Positions 28,691 to 36,460 of a stretch of DNA of 64,000 nucleotides are shown here, in pieces. Both the position numbers and the translations under genes were made by a program. Numbering within the stretch: position 1 is the stretch's first letter; every line of letters begins with the position of its first letter. The stretch comes from an uncultured Lachnospiraceae bacterium (GTDB lineage: Bacteria > Bacillota > Clostridia > Lachnospirales > Lachnospiraceae), in contig CAJUDQ010000012.1 of assembly GCA_910585215.1 (NCBI GenBank), positions 19,173 through 83,172 on the forward strand, written 5' to 3'. The notes below the pieces were generated by a model, which was given only the letters and a program-made list of their open reading frames with translations, ran no database searches and was not told where the DNA came from.

Positions 28691-28836
28691 ATGAAATATA
28701 TAAATTTTTTAAAATTAATACCTTCACTGTCTATACTGTTGGATGAACTGCCAACACCCCATTCTGAGTCCATGTTGATGCTTTATTCTATAAAAAAATA
28801 TCACAAAGAAAACACAAGCTATAAATAACAATAATA

Positions 28837-29376
28837 CTATTCATTCATTTTTTGATTATTAAGTATATTTATGCTATTTATACCCCGCAATGTATAAATA
28901 TCCCGTTCAAAAAACTCATAAATATTTTCTGATACCAAATGCAACATGTCGGATATTTTATTAAAAAAATAAATTCTTCCACTTTCAGCAATAAGCCAGT
29001 CACCTATGATATCATAACCAATTCCAATAAAAAGCAGGCGTTCTTGTATCTGATTACTGAATTTCTGCAAATCAGAAATATTTGACCTGTCATACTCAAA
29101 AAAACTAAATTCAATAATATTGGAATCCTTTCCCATTCCAAGTTCAGAATGAAAATTTTTAATGCATATTCCTTCAAAGATTTCAATAACTTCTTTTGCA
29201 ACAGGAAATATTTCTGTTAAAGCTACCTGTGGAAGATTGCAAATACTTTGATTTTTTTGATACTTCCTTTCAAGTTCTTCATATCTCTGCTTTAAGTCTG
29301 TTTTATTTACCGGTTTCCATCCATTCTGTTGTAATAATGGAATAGAAAATAATCTGTTTGTATCAAGCATATTCAA
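28837..29376 (-). CDS. SUKH-3-like protein
   Basis: 179 residues. The late segment LLFIGIGYDIIGDWLIAESGRIYFFNKISDMLHLVSENIYEFFERD matches the pattern of SUKH-family proteins (small immunity proteins of polymorphic toxins and related intracellular binders), in particular SUKH-3. No toxin gene is adjacent; it stands alone between a chemoreceptor and the cas operon. The start is TTG at 29376 with AAAGGA five bases upstream, or ATG two codons later. Family call moderate, partner unknown. Confidence 0.55.
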   Translation of the reverse strand: MNMLDTNRLFSIPLLQQNGWKPVNKTDLKQRYEELERKYQKNQSICNLPQVALTEIFPVAKEVIEIFEGICIKNFHSELGMGKDSNIIEFSFFEYDRSNISDLQKFSNQIQERLLFIGIGYDIIGDWLIAESGRIYFFNKISDMLHLVSENIYEFFERDIYTLRGINSINILNNQKMNE

Positions 29377-29452
29377 AAAATTCCTTTTCTTTCTGTTATT
29401 ATATAAAATTTCGCTATATCCGGTAAAACTTTGATTTTAGCATCATAAAAAT

Positions 29453-29499
29453 AATACAATTCACAACTTCTGCTTTTCTGCAAAATTGTGAATTGTATT
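29453..29499 (-). terminator. Terminator of the chemoreceptor gene
   Basis: AATACAATTCACAA and its exact complement (29486-29499) enclose 19 bases. On the minus strand the stem is followed by ATTTTTATG. It lies 14 bases after the chemoreceptor stop. Confidence 0.6.
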
Positions 29500-29513
29500 A
29501 AAATCATCTGTTA

Positions 29514-31385
29514 TTATTCTACTAATTCCAAAAGCTTTCCGGATTCATCGGCCATACGCTCAGAAACAGCCTTGCTGTTATTGGATATCTCGACATTTTT
29601 TTCTACAACATCTGAAATCACATCCAATCGTTCCACTGCATGGGAAACAGTATCTACGTTTTGTTTTACCATTCTGGTAATTTCCTTTACACTGTGGCTG
29701 GCCTCCTCAATTTCCGTCACAACAGAAGCAAACTCCTGTGCTGTCTTTTCTGTAATCAGTCTCCCCTGCTCTACAGCATGGATAGAATTGGTAATCAGCT
29801 CACTTGTCTGCCTTGCCGCCTGGGCGCTTCTTGCCGCAAGCTCACCCACCTGCGCTGCAACTACTGCAAATCCCTTTCCAGCTTCACCAACTCTTGCCGC
29901 TTCAATGGAGGCATTCAAGGAAAGCATATTTGTCTGCTGTGCAATCGAATTAATTTCTCCGATAATTTTTCCGATTTCTGCAGACATATTACTGATATTT
30001 TCAATTGCACTTTCCAATGTCTGCATCTGTGTACCTGTGATTTCAATCTTCTGAGCTGCTGCCATAGCTGCGGATGCCGCACTGTTCGAAACTTCTGCGC
30101 TGGCACTTAACTCGCGTGACAAATCGCCCATAACCTGTTCCAAATCCCTGACTGCCTGCTCCTGCTCATTTGTACCATTATGAATCGCATCTGCCGTAGA
30201 CAATGTTTCCTGTGAAACTCCCTCCAGATTTGAACAGACCTGTTTGATATTTTCAATCAGTTTTAGATTGTTGTTCATATCTTCCTTCTGACGAACAATC
30301 AGCTCTTCGTTTTCTTTGATATTCTGACAAATAGATTCCACCATTTTATTTACACTGCTGCTTAACAGAGAAAACTCCGGTGTACTCTGCTCATGAATAA
30401 CAATTCCAAAATCACCTTCTGATATTTTCTTTACAGATGTGGTAATATTCTGTATTCCAAGGACAATTTTTTTATCCAGCAGCCTGTTGATAAAATACAA
30501 AAGCACAGAAAATATAATAAATATACTGAATGCCATAATTGCTGTCTGGTTTACTTCATCCCGATAATATTCCCCTGTTGGTATAAATGTACCTATATAC
30601 ATGTTATTATATTTCTGTGAAACATATTTTCCAGCTACTCCATCAAATTTTGCTGAGCCCTCTCCCACTTCCAGAGGAATACCTGCTTTTTGTGCAGAGG
30701 TCCCAATTAATCCAGAATCTGAATGTGCTAAAATATTGCCGGTAGAAATATCCACTGCATAAACATATCCCGTTTCTCCAAATTCAATCCCCTTTAAAAC
30801 TACATCAATCTGTGTGCCTGCAAGCATATTTTCCAGTACTTCTGGACGTATACCAACCTGAACAAATCCCGGGGCATCCTTTCTTGCCACGCCGATATAT
30901 TGCATTACAATTCCTTCCGCTGCATTTACTTCCGGCTCCTGAACAATCTCAAGAGAGGAATCTTTTGCAATTGGCATAAAAGCGGCAGACTGTGCTCCAC
31001 TGTTCATATCAAATCCTATGTAAGCATCTACCGTACTATGTGTGATAATTCCGGTTTCATCTATCACATGCAGCTCATTTACCATAAGTCGTTCCTTGAT
31101 ATCGTTCATTTTTTCTGCATCTTCCAGAATACTTTTATCTACAGCAAGCAAATCTGCAAAAGCTCTGGTCTTTGAAAGATTATTTTCACCAAGAGTCTCT
31201 GTAAGCTGTAAAATATTTTCGTCATTTTTTGCAAGTACTTCTTTTACATAATTCAGCTTCTCTTCACTAGAAGTTGTATTATTTCGCCGGGAAACCAGCA
31301 TTTGAATAAACGCCACTACTGCTATATTGATAATTAAAGCTATCGCCATGCAGATACAGAGGCTTCTGGTAAAAATTTTTTTCAT
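29514..31385 (-). CDS. Methyl-accepting chemotaxis protein
   Basis: 623 residues. Transmembrane helix 1 spans about residues 8-30. A periplasmic Cache-type sensor domain follows to about 270, including GEFGETGYVYAVD-type Cache motifs (EFGETGYVYAVDISTG). Helix 2 is at about 275-295, then comes HAMP and a long cytoplasmic coiled coil. The signalling tip LNASIEAARVGEAGKGFAVV is the universally conserved hairpin that contacts CheA and CheW. It senses an extracellular ligand and modulates the flagellar motor; the ligand is unknown. Single gene with its own terminator. Confidence 0.93.
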   Translation of the reverse strand: MKKIFTRSLCICMAIALIINIAVVAFIQMLVSRRNNTTSSEEKLNYVKEVLAKNDENILQLTETLGENNLSKTRAFADLLAVDKSILEDAEKMNDIKERLMVNELHVIDETGIITHSTVDAYIGFDMNSGAQSAAFMPIAKDSSLEIVQEPEVNAAEGIVMQYIGVARKDAPGFVQVGIRPEVLENMLAGTQIDVVLKGIEFGETGYVYAVDISTGNILAHSDSGLIGTSAQKAGIPLEVGEGSAKFDGVAGKYVSQKYNNMYIGTFIPTGEYYRDEVNQTAIMAFSIFIIFSVLLYFINRLLDKKIVLGIQNITTSVKKISEGDFGIVIHEQSTPEFSLLSSSVNKMVESICQNIKENEELIVRQKEDMNNNLKLIENIKQVCSNLEGVSQETLSTADAIHNGTNEQEQAVRDLEQVMGDLSRELSASAEVSNSAASAAMAAAQKIEITGTQMQTLESAIENISNMSAEIGKIIGEINSIAQQTNMLSLNASIEAARVGEAGKGFAVVAAQVGELAARSAQAARQTSELITNSIHAVEQGRLITEKTAQEFASVVTEIEEASHSVKEITRMVKQNVDTVSHAVERLDVISDVVEKNVEISNNSKAVSERMADESGKLLELVE

Positions 31386-31524
31386 ATAAATTTTCCTCCA
31401 ATGTTTGAAATATAAGTAAAATTACAGTGTAATGTGGCCATTATAGCATTATCTATTTTAAGATTCAATAAAAACTTTTCTTAAATTTTACTAATAATAT
31501 TCCTTTATGTGTCTTTCTTCTTGT

Positions 31525-31683
31525 GTGAACTGCCCATCACCTAAAAGTAATGGGCTTCTAAGGAGCTGCGCACCTGTTTCAGAAGTTTGATATGGCTGTT
31601 ACAAGATTATTGATACCTAAGTCAAGGGCCTGCGCATTGTCTGGGTTTGAATTTCTTTTGATATAATCCTGAAATCTTTTCTC
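31525..31683 (-). pseudogene. IS200/IS605 tnpB relic with right end
   Basis: A 34-codon open stretch (31579-31683) reads YIKRNSNPDNAQALDLGINN and then LVTAISNF. This contains the RuvC-I motif D-L-G-I-N-N of TnpB, then a stop. It is followed by GAAGCCCAT-12-ATGGGC-AGTTCAC (31525-31558), the hairpin and AGTTCAC end that mark the right end and 3' part of the guide RNA in this family. Everything between motif RuvC-I and the end is gone. It lies downstream of the Sel1-repeat gene. Confidence 0.65.
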
Positions 31684-31704
31684 CTATTAAAATATCACTT
31701 TCTA

Positions 31705-32928
31705 TCACGTTCGCTGCTTCCATCCAAATAATGTTTTCTTAAAATTCCTTTTATTTTCGATTACTCTTGGATGTTCGGGAAATCTGTTCCAATACTCCAT
31801 TCCTTTTTTAATATCCTGTGGAACACCCAGCCCATAAGCATAAATTTCACCAAGTCCAATCGCTGAAAGTGCTTTTTTTGTATATAGTTCAAATTCTTTT
31901 TTCGCAGCAACATAGTCTATCGGTATTCCAAGTCCTTTTAAATAACAGGTTCCAAGCATATCACAAGCCCAGTCATTCTCCTTTTTGGCCATCAGAAAAT
32001 ATTGCACAGCTTTTTCATAATCAGGTGCTATTTGTGGTCCTCCATAAAAATAGATTTCACCAAGACAATTTAAACATCCGATAATATTTGCTCCCTGTTT
32101 CAATCCCATTTCATAACATTCTTTTGCTCTGTTTAAATCTCTTGGCAATTTTCCACGAAAAGAGTAAAGCTCACCCAGATAATAATATGCACCTGGCTCC
32201 CTATGCAATATGGCTCTTTCATAGAAATCTTTTGCCTTTTCTGGTTCGGAATCTCTATATTCTATGCCTGTTTCCAGCTCATAGATCCCTATATGCATAT
32301 CCGCGCCAAGATGCCGAAACAGCCTTGCGCGCTCCTCCTGCTTTGGCATTCCATAATCACCCGAAGTAAGGATATTAATTAAATTCCATATTGCCATTCC
32401 CATACCCTGTTCTACGCATTTCTCATACAGGGAAGCCGCAAGATTTTTCCAGCATTGAATCTGCGTAAGACCTATCTTTTCAGGGTCATATTCAAGAAAT
32501 TTTATTACATCGCCAAAATAATAGGCAGTGGCAATCATATACTGACAAAACAGCTCTCCATTTTCAGCCATCTCATTTACTACAGCCCAAATTTCTCTTA
32601 ATGATACATAAGGTGGATAAACGTAAGTCCCCCTCGTCGGTTCAAATCCCACTGCTCTCATAGAACCAAACATTCCCACCGCACTGCCATATTCCAAACT
32701 TTTATTAAAATATTCAAACCCTAGTTGGTCATCTTCCAAAAAGCCAAACGCAGGATTTACAAAACATTCCCCAAGGTAACACCGTCCCAAAAAATAACAG
32801 GCATCCCCGTCTCCTTCAGCCGCTGCCTTTTCCAGTATCTTTTTTGCAATATCTCCGTTTTCAAAATCTTGCTTTACCCAAATTGTATGAACCGCATCGG
32901 ATACTCTTTTATCAAAAAGTTTTATCAT
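31705..32928 (-). CDS. Sel1-like repeat (TPR) protein
   Basis: 407 residues composed of Sel1-type helical repeats: GDGDACYFLGRCYLGE, PGAYYYLGELYSF, ANIIGCLNCLGEIYFYG, DWACDMLGTCYLKGLGIP and LSAIGLGEIYAYGLGVPQD. Such solenoids mediate protein-protein contacts. No signal peptide, so cytoplasmic. The C-terminus RNFKKTLFGWKQRT is basic. No neighbour suggests a partner; the gene stands alone, with a palindromic repeat cluster in its upstream region. Confidence 0.85.
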   Translation of the reverse strand: MIKLFDKRVSDAVHTIWVKQDFENGDIAKKILEKAAAEGDGDACYFLGRCYLGECFVNPAFGFLEDDQLGFEYFNKSLEYGSAVGMFGSMRAVGFEPTRGTYVYPPYVSLREIWAVVNEMAENGELFCQYMIATAYYFGDVIKFLEYDPEKIGLTQIQCWKNLAASLYEKCVEQGMGMAIWNLINILTSGDYGMPKQEERARLFRHLGADMHIGIYELETGIEYRDSEPEKAKDFYERAILHREPGAYYYLGELYSFRGKLPRDLNRAKECYEMGLKQGANIIGCLNCLGEIYFYGGPQIAPDYEKAVQYFLMAKKENDWACDMLGTCYLKGLGIPIDYVAAKKEFELYTKKALSAIGLGEIYAYGLGVPQDIKKGMEYWNRFPEHPRVIENKRNFKKTLFGWKQRT

Positions 32929-33006
32929 ATTTTACACCATACTTCGCTTCTAAGAACCCACAGCTTATATCCTTTCTATAAATAATTCTAGTGTTTCCTA
33001 TAACAT

Positions 33007-33100
33007 CAGGTCATCAAACAAAGTTTGACGACATTTTATCACATTGAAGCACGCTGATGCGTGCGCAGGTCATCAAACAAAGTTTGATGACATTTTATCA
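33007..33100. repeat. Palindromic intergenic repeat cluster, copy 1
   Basis: Two units, 33007-33041 and 33066-33100, each reading CAGGTCATCAAAC, AAA, GTTTGA(T/C)GAC and then ATTTTATCA. Between them is a second palindrome GCACGC-TGAT-GCGTGC (33049-33064). The core GTCATCAAAC and GTTTGATGAC arms form a perfect 10-bp stem. The same elements occur at 55465-55507 and 61631-61738. Confidence 0.8.
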
Positions 33101-33140
33101 TATCACTCATTATAAAAATATAGTTTTTATGGAAAACACA

Positions 33141-33169
33141 TTGATTTTTGTATAAAAACAGAATATGAT
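33141..33169 (+). promoter_or_regulatory. Promoter of the DUF3237 gene
   Basis: TTGATT (33141-33146), 17 bases, TATGAT (33164-33169), 36 bases before the ATG at 33205. Confidence 0.5.
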
Positions 33170-33204
33170 ACTATATAACTATATAAAAATTTCATGGAGC
33201 AAAT

Positions 33205-33603
33205 ATGAAAATGGAAAATAAATTATTGGAAATCTATGTACATTTAACAGAAATCAATGAAATAAATATGGAAGAGGTCACCATTCGCATGGCACTTTTT
33301 GATGGGTATTGCGATGGTCCCTATTTTCAGGGTACAATACTGCCAGGCGGTGTTGACAGGCAGATGATTTATAACGATGGAACAGGCTGTTTATCTGCAA
33401 GATATATGCTAAAAGGCACAGACAATACAAACCATGCCTGCAGTATTTATATTGAAAATACAGCAGACATGGGTTCAAACTGGACAAAACCTCAGATTTT
33501 TACTGACAGCCAGAATTTGAAATGGATGGAGCAGGTTTCTTTAAAAGGAAACATAAAAAACGAAAATGGAAAACTGACAATTACTATTTTTTCTGTTACC
33601 TAA
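33205..33603 (+). CDS. DUF3237 family protein
   Basis: 132 residues. The pattern DGPYFQGTILPGGVDRQMIYNDGTGCLSARYMLKGTD, then IYIENTADMG and KWMEQVSLKGN, is that of DUF3237, a single-domain lipocalin-like beta barrel. The enzymatic role of the family is unsettled. Complete at its usual length, no signal peptide, own promoter. Convergent with the glycerol-1-phosphate dehydrogenase gene. Confidence 0.75.
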   Translation: MKMENKLLEIYVHLTEINEINMEEVTIRMALFDGYCDGPYFQGTILPGGVDRQMIYNDGTGCLSARYMLKGTDNTNHACSIYIENTADMGSNWTKPQIFTDSQNLKWMEQVSLKGNIKNENGKLTITIFSVT

Positions 33604-33654
33604 ATTATTTCATTGCAATATTTTTATAAAAATCATCCTGTTATCTGCCGGTAT

Positions 33655-34905
33655 TTACCATGACATCAGCTTGCTCAATCTCAACAGTGTCAAACGACGC
33701 CTTACATAAGGACACAGACGAAGAGTTAAATCTTTCAGAGACGAATCCAGACCAATTTCTTCCATTGTGGTAACACATCCCGCGTCTGCAAGCTTCTTTT
33801 TTAATTCAGAGACATCTGGCAGCTTTTCCAATTCTTTTGCAATAATAGGCAGCTTTGCTTCTAGGTCTGTCAGGCAAATATCCTCCATCAGATTCGGGTC
33901 ATTTTCCTGTAAAACCTCCTTATATTTTCCTTTTGCACCAAATGTCTGCTGCAAAAGCTCCGTCTCATAAGCACGACCATCTATAATTTTACAGATTCCA
34001 TTTTCAATGGCTTTACGAATCTTCTCATAATATTCCATCACAAATATAAGACCAACAGACACTTTTTCTCCATGAAGAGCTTCCACCGGTTCATTGATAA
34101 TCGCCATTTCCCACAGATGAGATACATGGTGTTCTGCTCCTGATGCCGGACGGGAATTTCCAGTCATCTGCATGGCCAGTCCGGAAAGAATCAGGGCATA
34201 CATCAGTTTTTCCATACATTCTGGCTCACCTTTCCTGATATCGCTCAAAACATGCTCCACTTCCCAAACAGCTTCCATCTCAAGCTCATAAATAGCCTTG
34301 CAGAAATATTCATCAAACAATACATGACACACACGCCAGTCAAGCAATGCCGTATATTTTCCCATTAAATCAGAAATACCGGAAGCAGTGAGACGATAAG
34401 GCGCTTTGCCAAAAATATCTGTATCTGCCAACACGCATATTGGTGCTACTGCCGGCAAAGTTTTTTTCATACCATGCCATGTCATGGCAGCTACCACAGA
34501 TACAAATCCATCAACACTGGCGGCCGTTGGCACAGATACAAACGGAATCTTTCTTTGGTATGCTGTATATCTGGTCAGGTCATGAATCGTACCTGCACCT
34601 ACGGCTATTAAAATATCTGCATTTTTGCTGATTATACTATCTGCAATCGCAGTAAAATGGTCATCGGCATGAATATTAGTTCCCTGCATTTCTGCTACTT
34701 CGTATGCTTCAAAATAATTTGTCATATATGGATATGCTGCCGTCTTGGTATTCTGGTCACATACAATCACCGGATGCTTGTAGCCTGCTGTTACACGGCT
34801 TAATTCTTTTACTGCTCCGGATTCAATAAGAATCTCATCTACAGTTATAGAATGTTCTTTGCCACAGGAACACATTCCTAAAAATCTGTTTAAATCCACT
34901 TTCAT
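33655..34905 (-). CDS. sn-glycerol-1-phosphate dehydrogenase (AraM/EgsA family)
   Basis: 416 residues of the iron/zinc-dependent alcohol-dehydrogenase-like superfamily. The NAD site is in IAVGAGTIHDLTRYTAY, followed by the substrate/metal motif FVSVPTAASVDGFVS. The metal ligands are an Asp near DLMGKYTALLDWR and the His residues in GAEHHVSHLWEM and ALHGEKVSVG. It makes sn-glycerol 1-phosphate from dihydroxyacetone phosphate, the head group of archaeal-type lipids, also used by some Firmicutes. The preceding HAD phosphatase gene (75 bases upstream, same strand) may act on the product or a related sugar phosphate. Confidence 0.88.
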   Translation of the reverse strand: MKVDLNRFLGMCSCGKEHSITVDEILIESGAVKELSRVTAGYKHPVIVCDQNTKTAAYPYMTNYFEAYEVAEMQGTNIHADDHFTAIADSIISKNADILIAVGAGTIHDLTRYTAYQRKIPFVSVPTAASVDGFVSVVAAMTWHGMKKTLPAVAPICVLADTDIFGKAPYRLTASGISDLMGKYTALLDWRVCHVLFDEYFCKAIYELEMEAVWEVEHVLSDIRKGEPECMEKLMYALILSGLAMQMTGNSRPASGAEHHVSHLWEMAIINEPVEALHGEKVSVGLIFVMEYYEKIRKAIENGICKIIDGRAYETELLQQTFGAKGKYKEVLQENDPNLMEDICLTDLEAKLPIIAKELEKLPDVSELKKKLADAGCVTTMEEIGLDSSLKDLTLRLCPYVRRRLTLLRLSKLMSW

Positions 34906-34980
34906 TTATATTTTATCCTTTCTTGCATTTTCTGCCACTATTTTATACTTATCTTCACTCTATCCATTCAATCATACTGT

Positions 34981-35637
34981 TTATTCACAAATCAGTTGAA
35001 GCAACTCTGAAAATTCATCAATCTGTCCATCCTTATCTTCCACATTTCCAAACCCATAAGAAGCAAAAATAAATGGAATTTCGGCTTCATCCGAAGCGTC
35101 CCTGTCTCCCTGAGTATCTCCCACATATACCGGATGTTTCAAATGATTACGTTCCATAAGAAGACGTATATTCTCACCCTTCTTTTTACCAGTGTTTCCA
35201 AAACATTCGATATCCTTTATATAAGAAGATAATTTTGTTTTCTCCAAAAATAATTCTATATAACCAGACTGACAGTTACTGACAATAAATACTGGAAGCT
35301 TTTCTGACAATGTTTGAATTGTATCCACAACTTTGGAATAACAGATATGACATTCGTTTTCTTCCAATGCTCTGTGTTCATATTTGCAGCATACATCCAT
35401 AATATGGCAACGTTCTTCTGCTGAAAGCTCGGGCAAAAGAAGGTCGGCAATGACATTCATAGTTTTTCCAAACAGCTGCTTTAACATATCTGCAGTAATC
35501 GTCAGGTCTTCACAGCCATTTTCACGAACCGCTTTTGTCCATGCATCAGCCACAATTGAAGTAGAATCCCATAATGTGCCATCCACATCCAGAATCAGTC
35601 CATCGAACGGCATATACTTTTTTAAATTCTGTAACAT
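34981..35637 (-). CDS. HAD family hydrolase (phosphoglycolate-phosphatase-like)
   Basis: 218 residues with all four HAD motifs: nucleophile DVDGTLWDS near residues 17-25, Ser/Thr motif VSNCQSG, Lys in GKKKGENIR, and acid motif YVGDTQGDRDASDEA. The helical cap inserted after motif I is of the small-molecule phosphatase type. Likely substrates are small phosphate esters such as sugar or polyol phosphates; next to glycerol-1-phosphate dehydrogenase, a glycerol- or sugar-phosphate is plausible but unproven. Confidence 0.85.
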   Translation of the reverse strand: MLQNLKKYMPFDGLILDVDGTLWDSTSIVADAWTKAVRENGCEDLTITADMLKQLFGKTMNVIADLLLPELSAEERCHIMDVCCKYEHRALEENECHICYSKVVDTIQTLSEKLPVFIVSNCQSGYIELFLEKTKLSSYIKDIECFGNTGKKKGENIRLLMERNHLKHPVYVGDTQGDRDASDEAEIPFIFASYGFGNVEDKDGQIDEFSELLQLICE

Positions 35638-35791
35638 ATTCTATTTCCTTTCTTTTCCCACTGAACTTCCTACAACTAAAATCTACAAGTGTTCTTATCA
35701 CTTCTAATAAAAATCAGAAGACAGTATATCATATTCTCCCTGAAACCTCAAATAATTTTTTGCGCTTTTTACAGGAATTTATATATTTTTC

Positions 35792-35855
35792 TTGAAATTC
35801 TCTGACATTTTATGATAAAATGAATTACTATACTTAAATCTAAATTTAGGTTAAG
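35792..35855 (+). promoter_or_regulatory. merR promoter and dyad
   Basis: TTGAAA (35792-35797), 18 bases, TAAAAT (35816-35821). Immediately downstream CTTAA (35833-35837) and TTAAG (35851-35855) flank an imperfect dyad CTTAAATCTAA-A-TTTAGGTTAAG, a likely autoregulatory site. Confidence 0.45.
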
Positions 35856-35880
35856 AAAATTTTTAGGCAAAGGAGGAATT

Positions 35881-36324
35881 ATTACGTATACAATAGGACA
35901 AGTATCAGAAATGTTTCATCTGCCAGTTTCCACCCTGCGTTACTATGATAAGGAAGGCTTGTTTCCTGAATTGAAAAGAACTTCCGGTATACGCAGATTT
36001 GAGGAAAAAGAACTGGAAACTTTGCGTGTCATTGAATGTCTGAAAAAATCAGGAATGGAAATTAAGGATATTAAACAGTTTATACAATGGTGTTCGGAAG
36101 GAACAAAAACATATCCACAAAGAAGAGAAATTTTTTTGAAACAGAAAGAAGCTGTAGAGGCAGAAATAAAAAGGCTTCAAAAAGCACTGGATATGATTTG
36201 TTTTAAATGCTGGTACTATGAACAGGCGATAAAAGACGGAAATGAAGATAAACTATATAAAATGCTGCCGGATAAACTGCCAGAGAAAATACAAAAGATA
36301 TATAACCATGCTCATGAACAATAG
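35881..36324 (+). CDS. MerR family transcriptional regulator with non-ATG start
   Basis: The winged-helix domain (LPVSTLRYYDKEGLFPELKRTSGIRRFEEKELETL) and the following coiled coil (RREIFLKQKEAVEAEIKRLQKALDMI) define a MerR regulator. The first ATG (35911) would remove the N-terminal helix. The frame continues upstream as TYTIGQVSEMF, the normal family start, to ATT (35881) or ACG (35884), directly behind AAAGGAGG (35869-35876). The gene thus appears to start with a rare codon. Two close cysteines, in CFKCWYYEQ, are also common in one MerR subgroup. Target genes unknown. Confidence 0.8.
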   Translation: MTYTIGQVSEMFHLPVSTLRYYDKEGLFPELKRTSGIRRFEEKELETLRVIECLKKSGMEIKDIKQFIQWCSEGTKTYPQRREIFLKQKEAVEAEIKRLQKALDMICFKCWYYEQAIKDGNEDKLYKMLPDKLPEKIQKIYNHAHEQ

Positions 36325-36423
36325 TGGAATCTATAGTGTCATTACCTTATTCCGTCTTATACATCGTTCTGCTTTATATATCATTTTGTTTTATATATAA
36401 TTCAGTTATAGTTATTCTCCCCC

Positions 36424-36453
36424 TTGTAAAACGCTGTTGACTTTCTGTAAAAT
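36424..36453 (+). promoter_or_regulatory. Promoter of the GT8 gene, possibly giving a leaderless mRNA
   Basis: TTGTAA (36424-36429), 18 bases, TAAAAT (36448-36453), then seven bases to the ATG at 36461. There is no Shine-Dalgarno sequence before that ATG. Confidence 0.35.
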
Positions 36454-36460
36454 CTAATAC

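Noticed and set aside
28496..28828. Plus-strand ORF of 110 codons over the cas6 leader
   Set aside because: No ribosome site, very A/T-rich, and it overlaps the better-supported pseudo-repeat unit and cas promoter.
28655..28836. Search for a CreT-like toxin RNA or mini-gene next to the pseudo-repeat unit
   Set aside because: No short ORF with a ribosome site or rare-codon run was found, so a CreTA toxin-antitoxin pair is not claimed.
29488..30110. Long plus-strand ORFs (188 and 156 codons) opposite the chemoreceptor gene
   Set aside because: Composition and phase fit antisense shadows of the conserved signalling domain; no ribosome sites.
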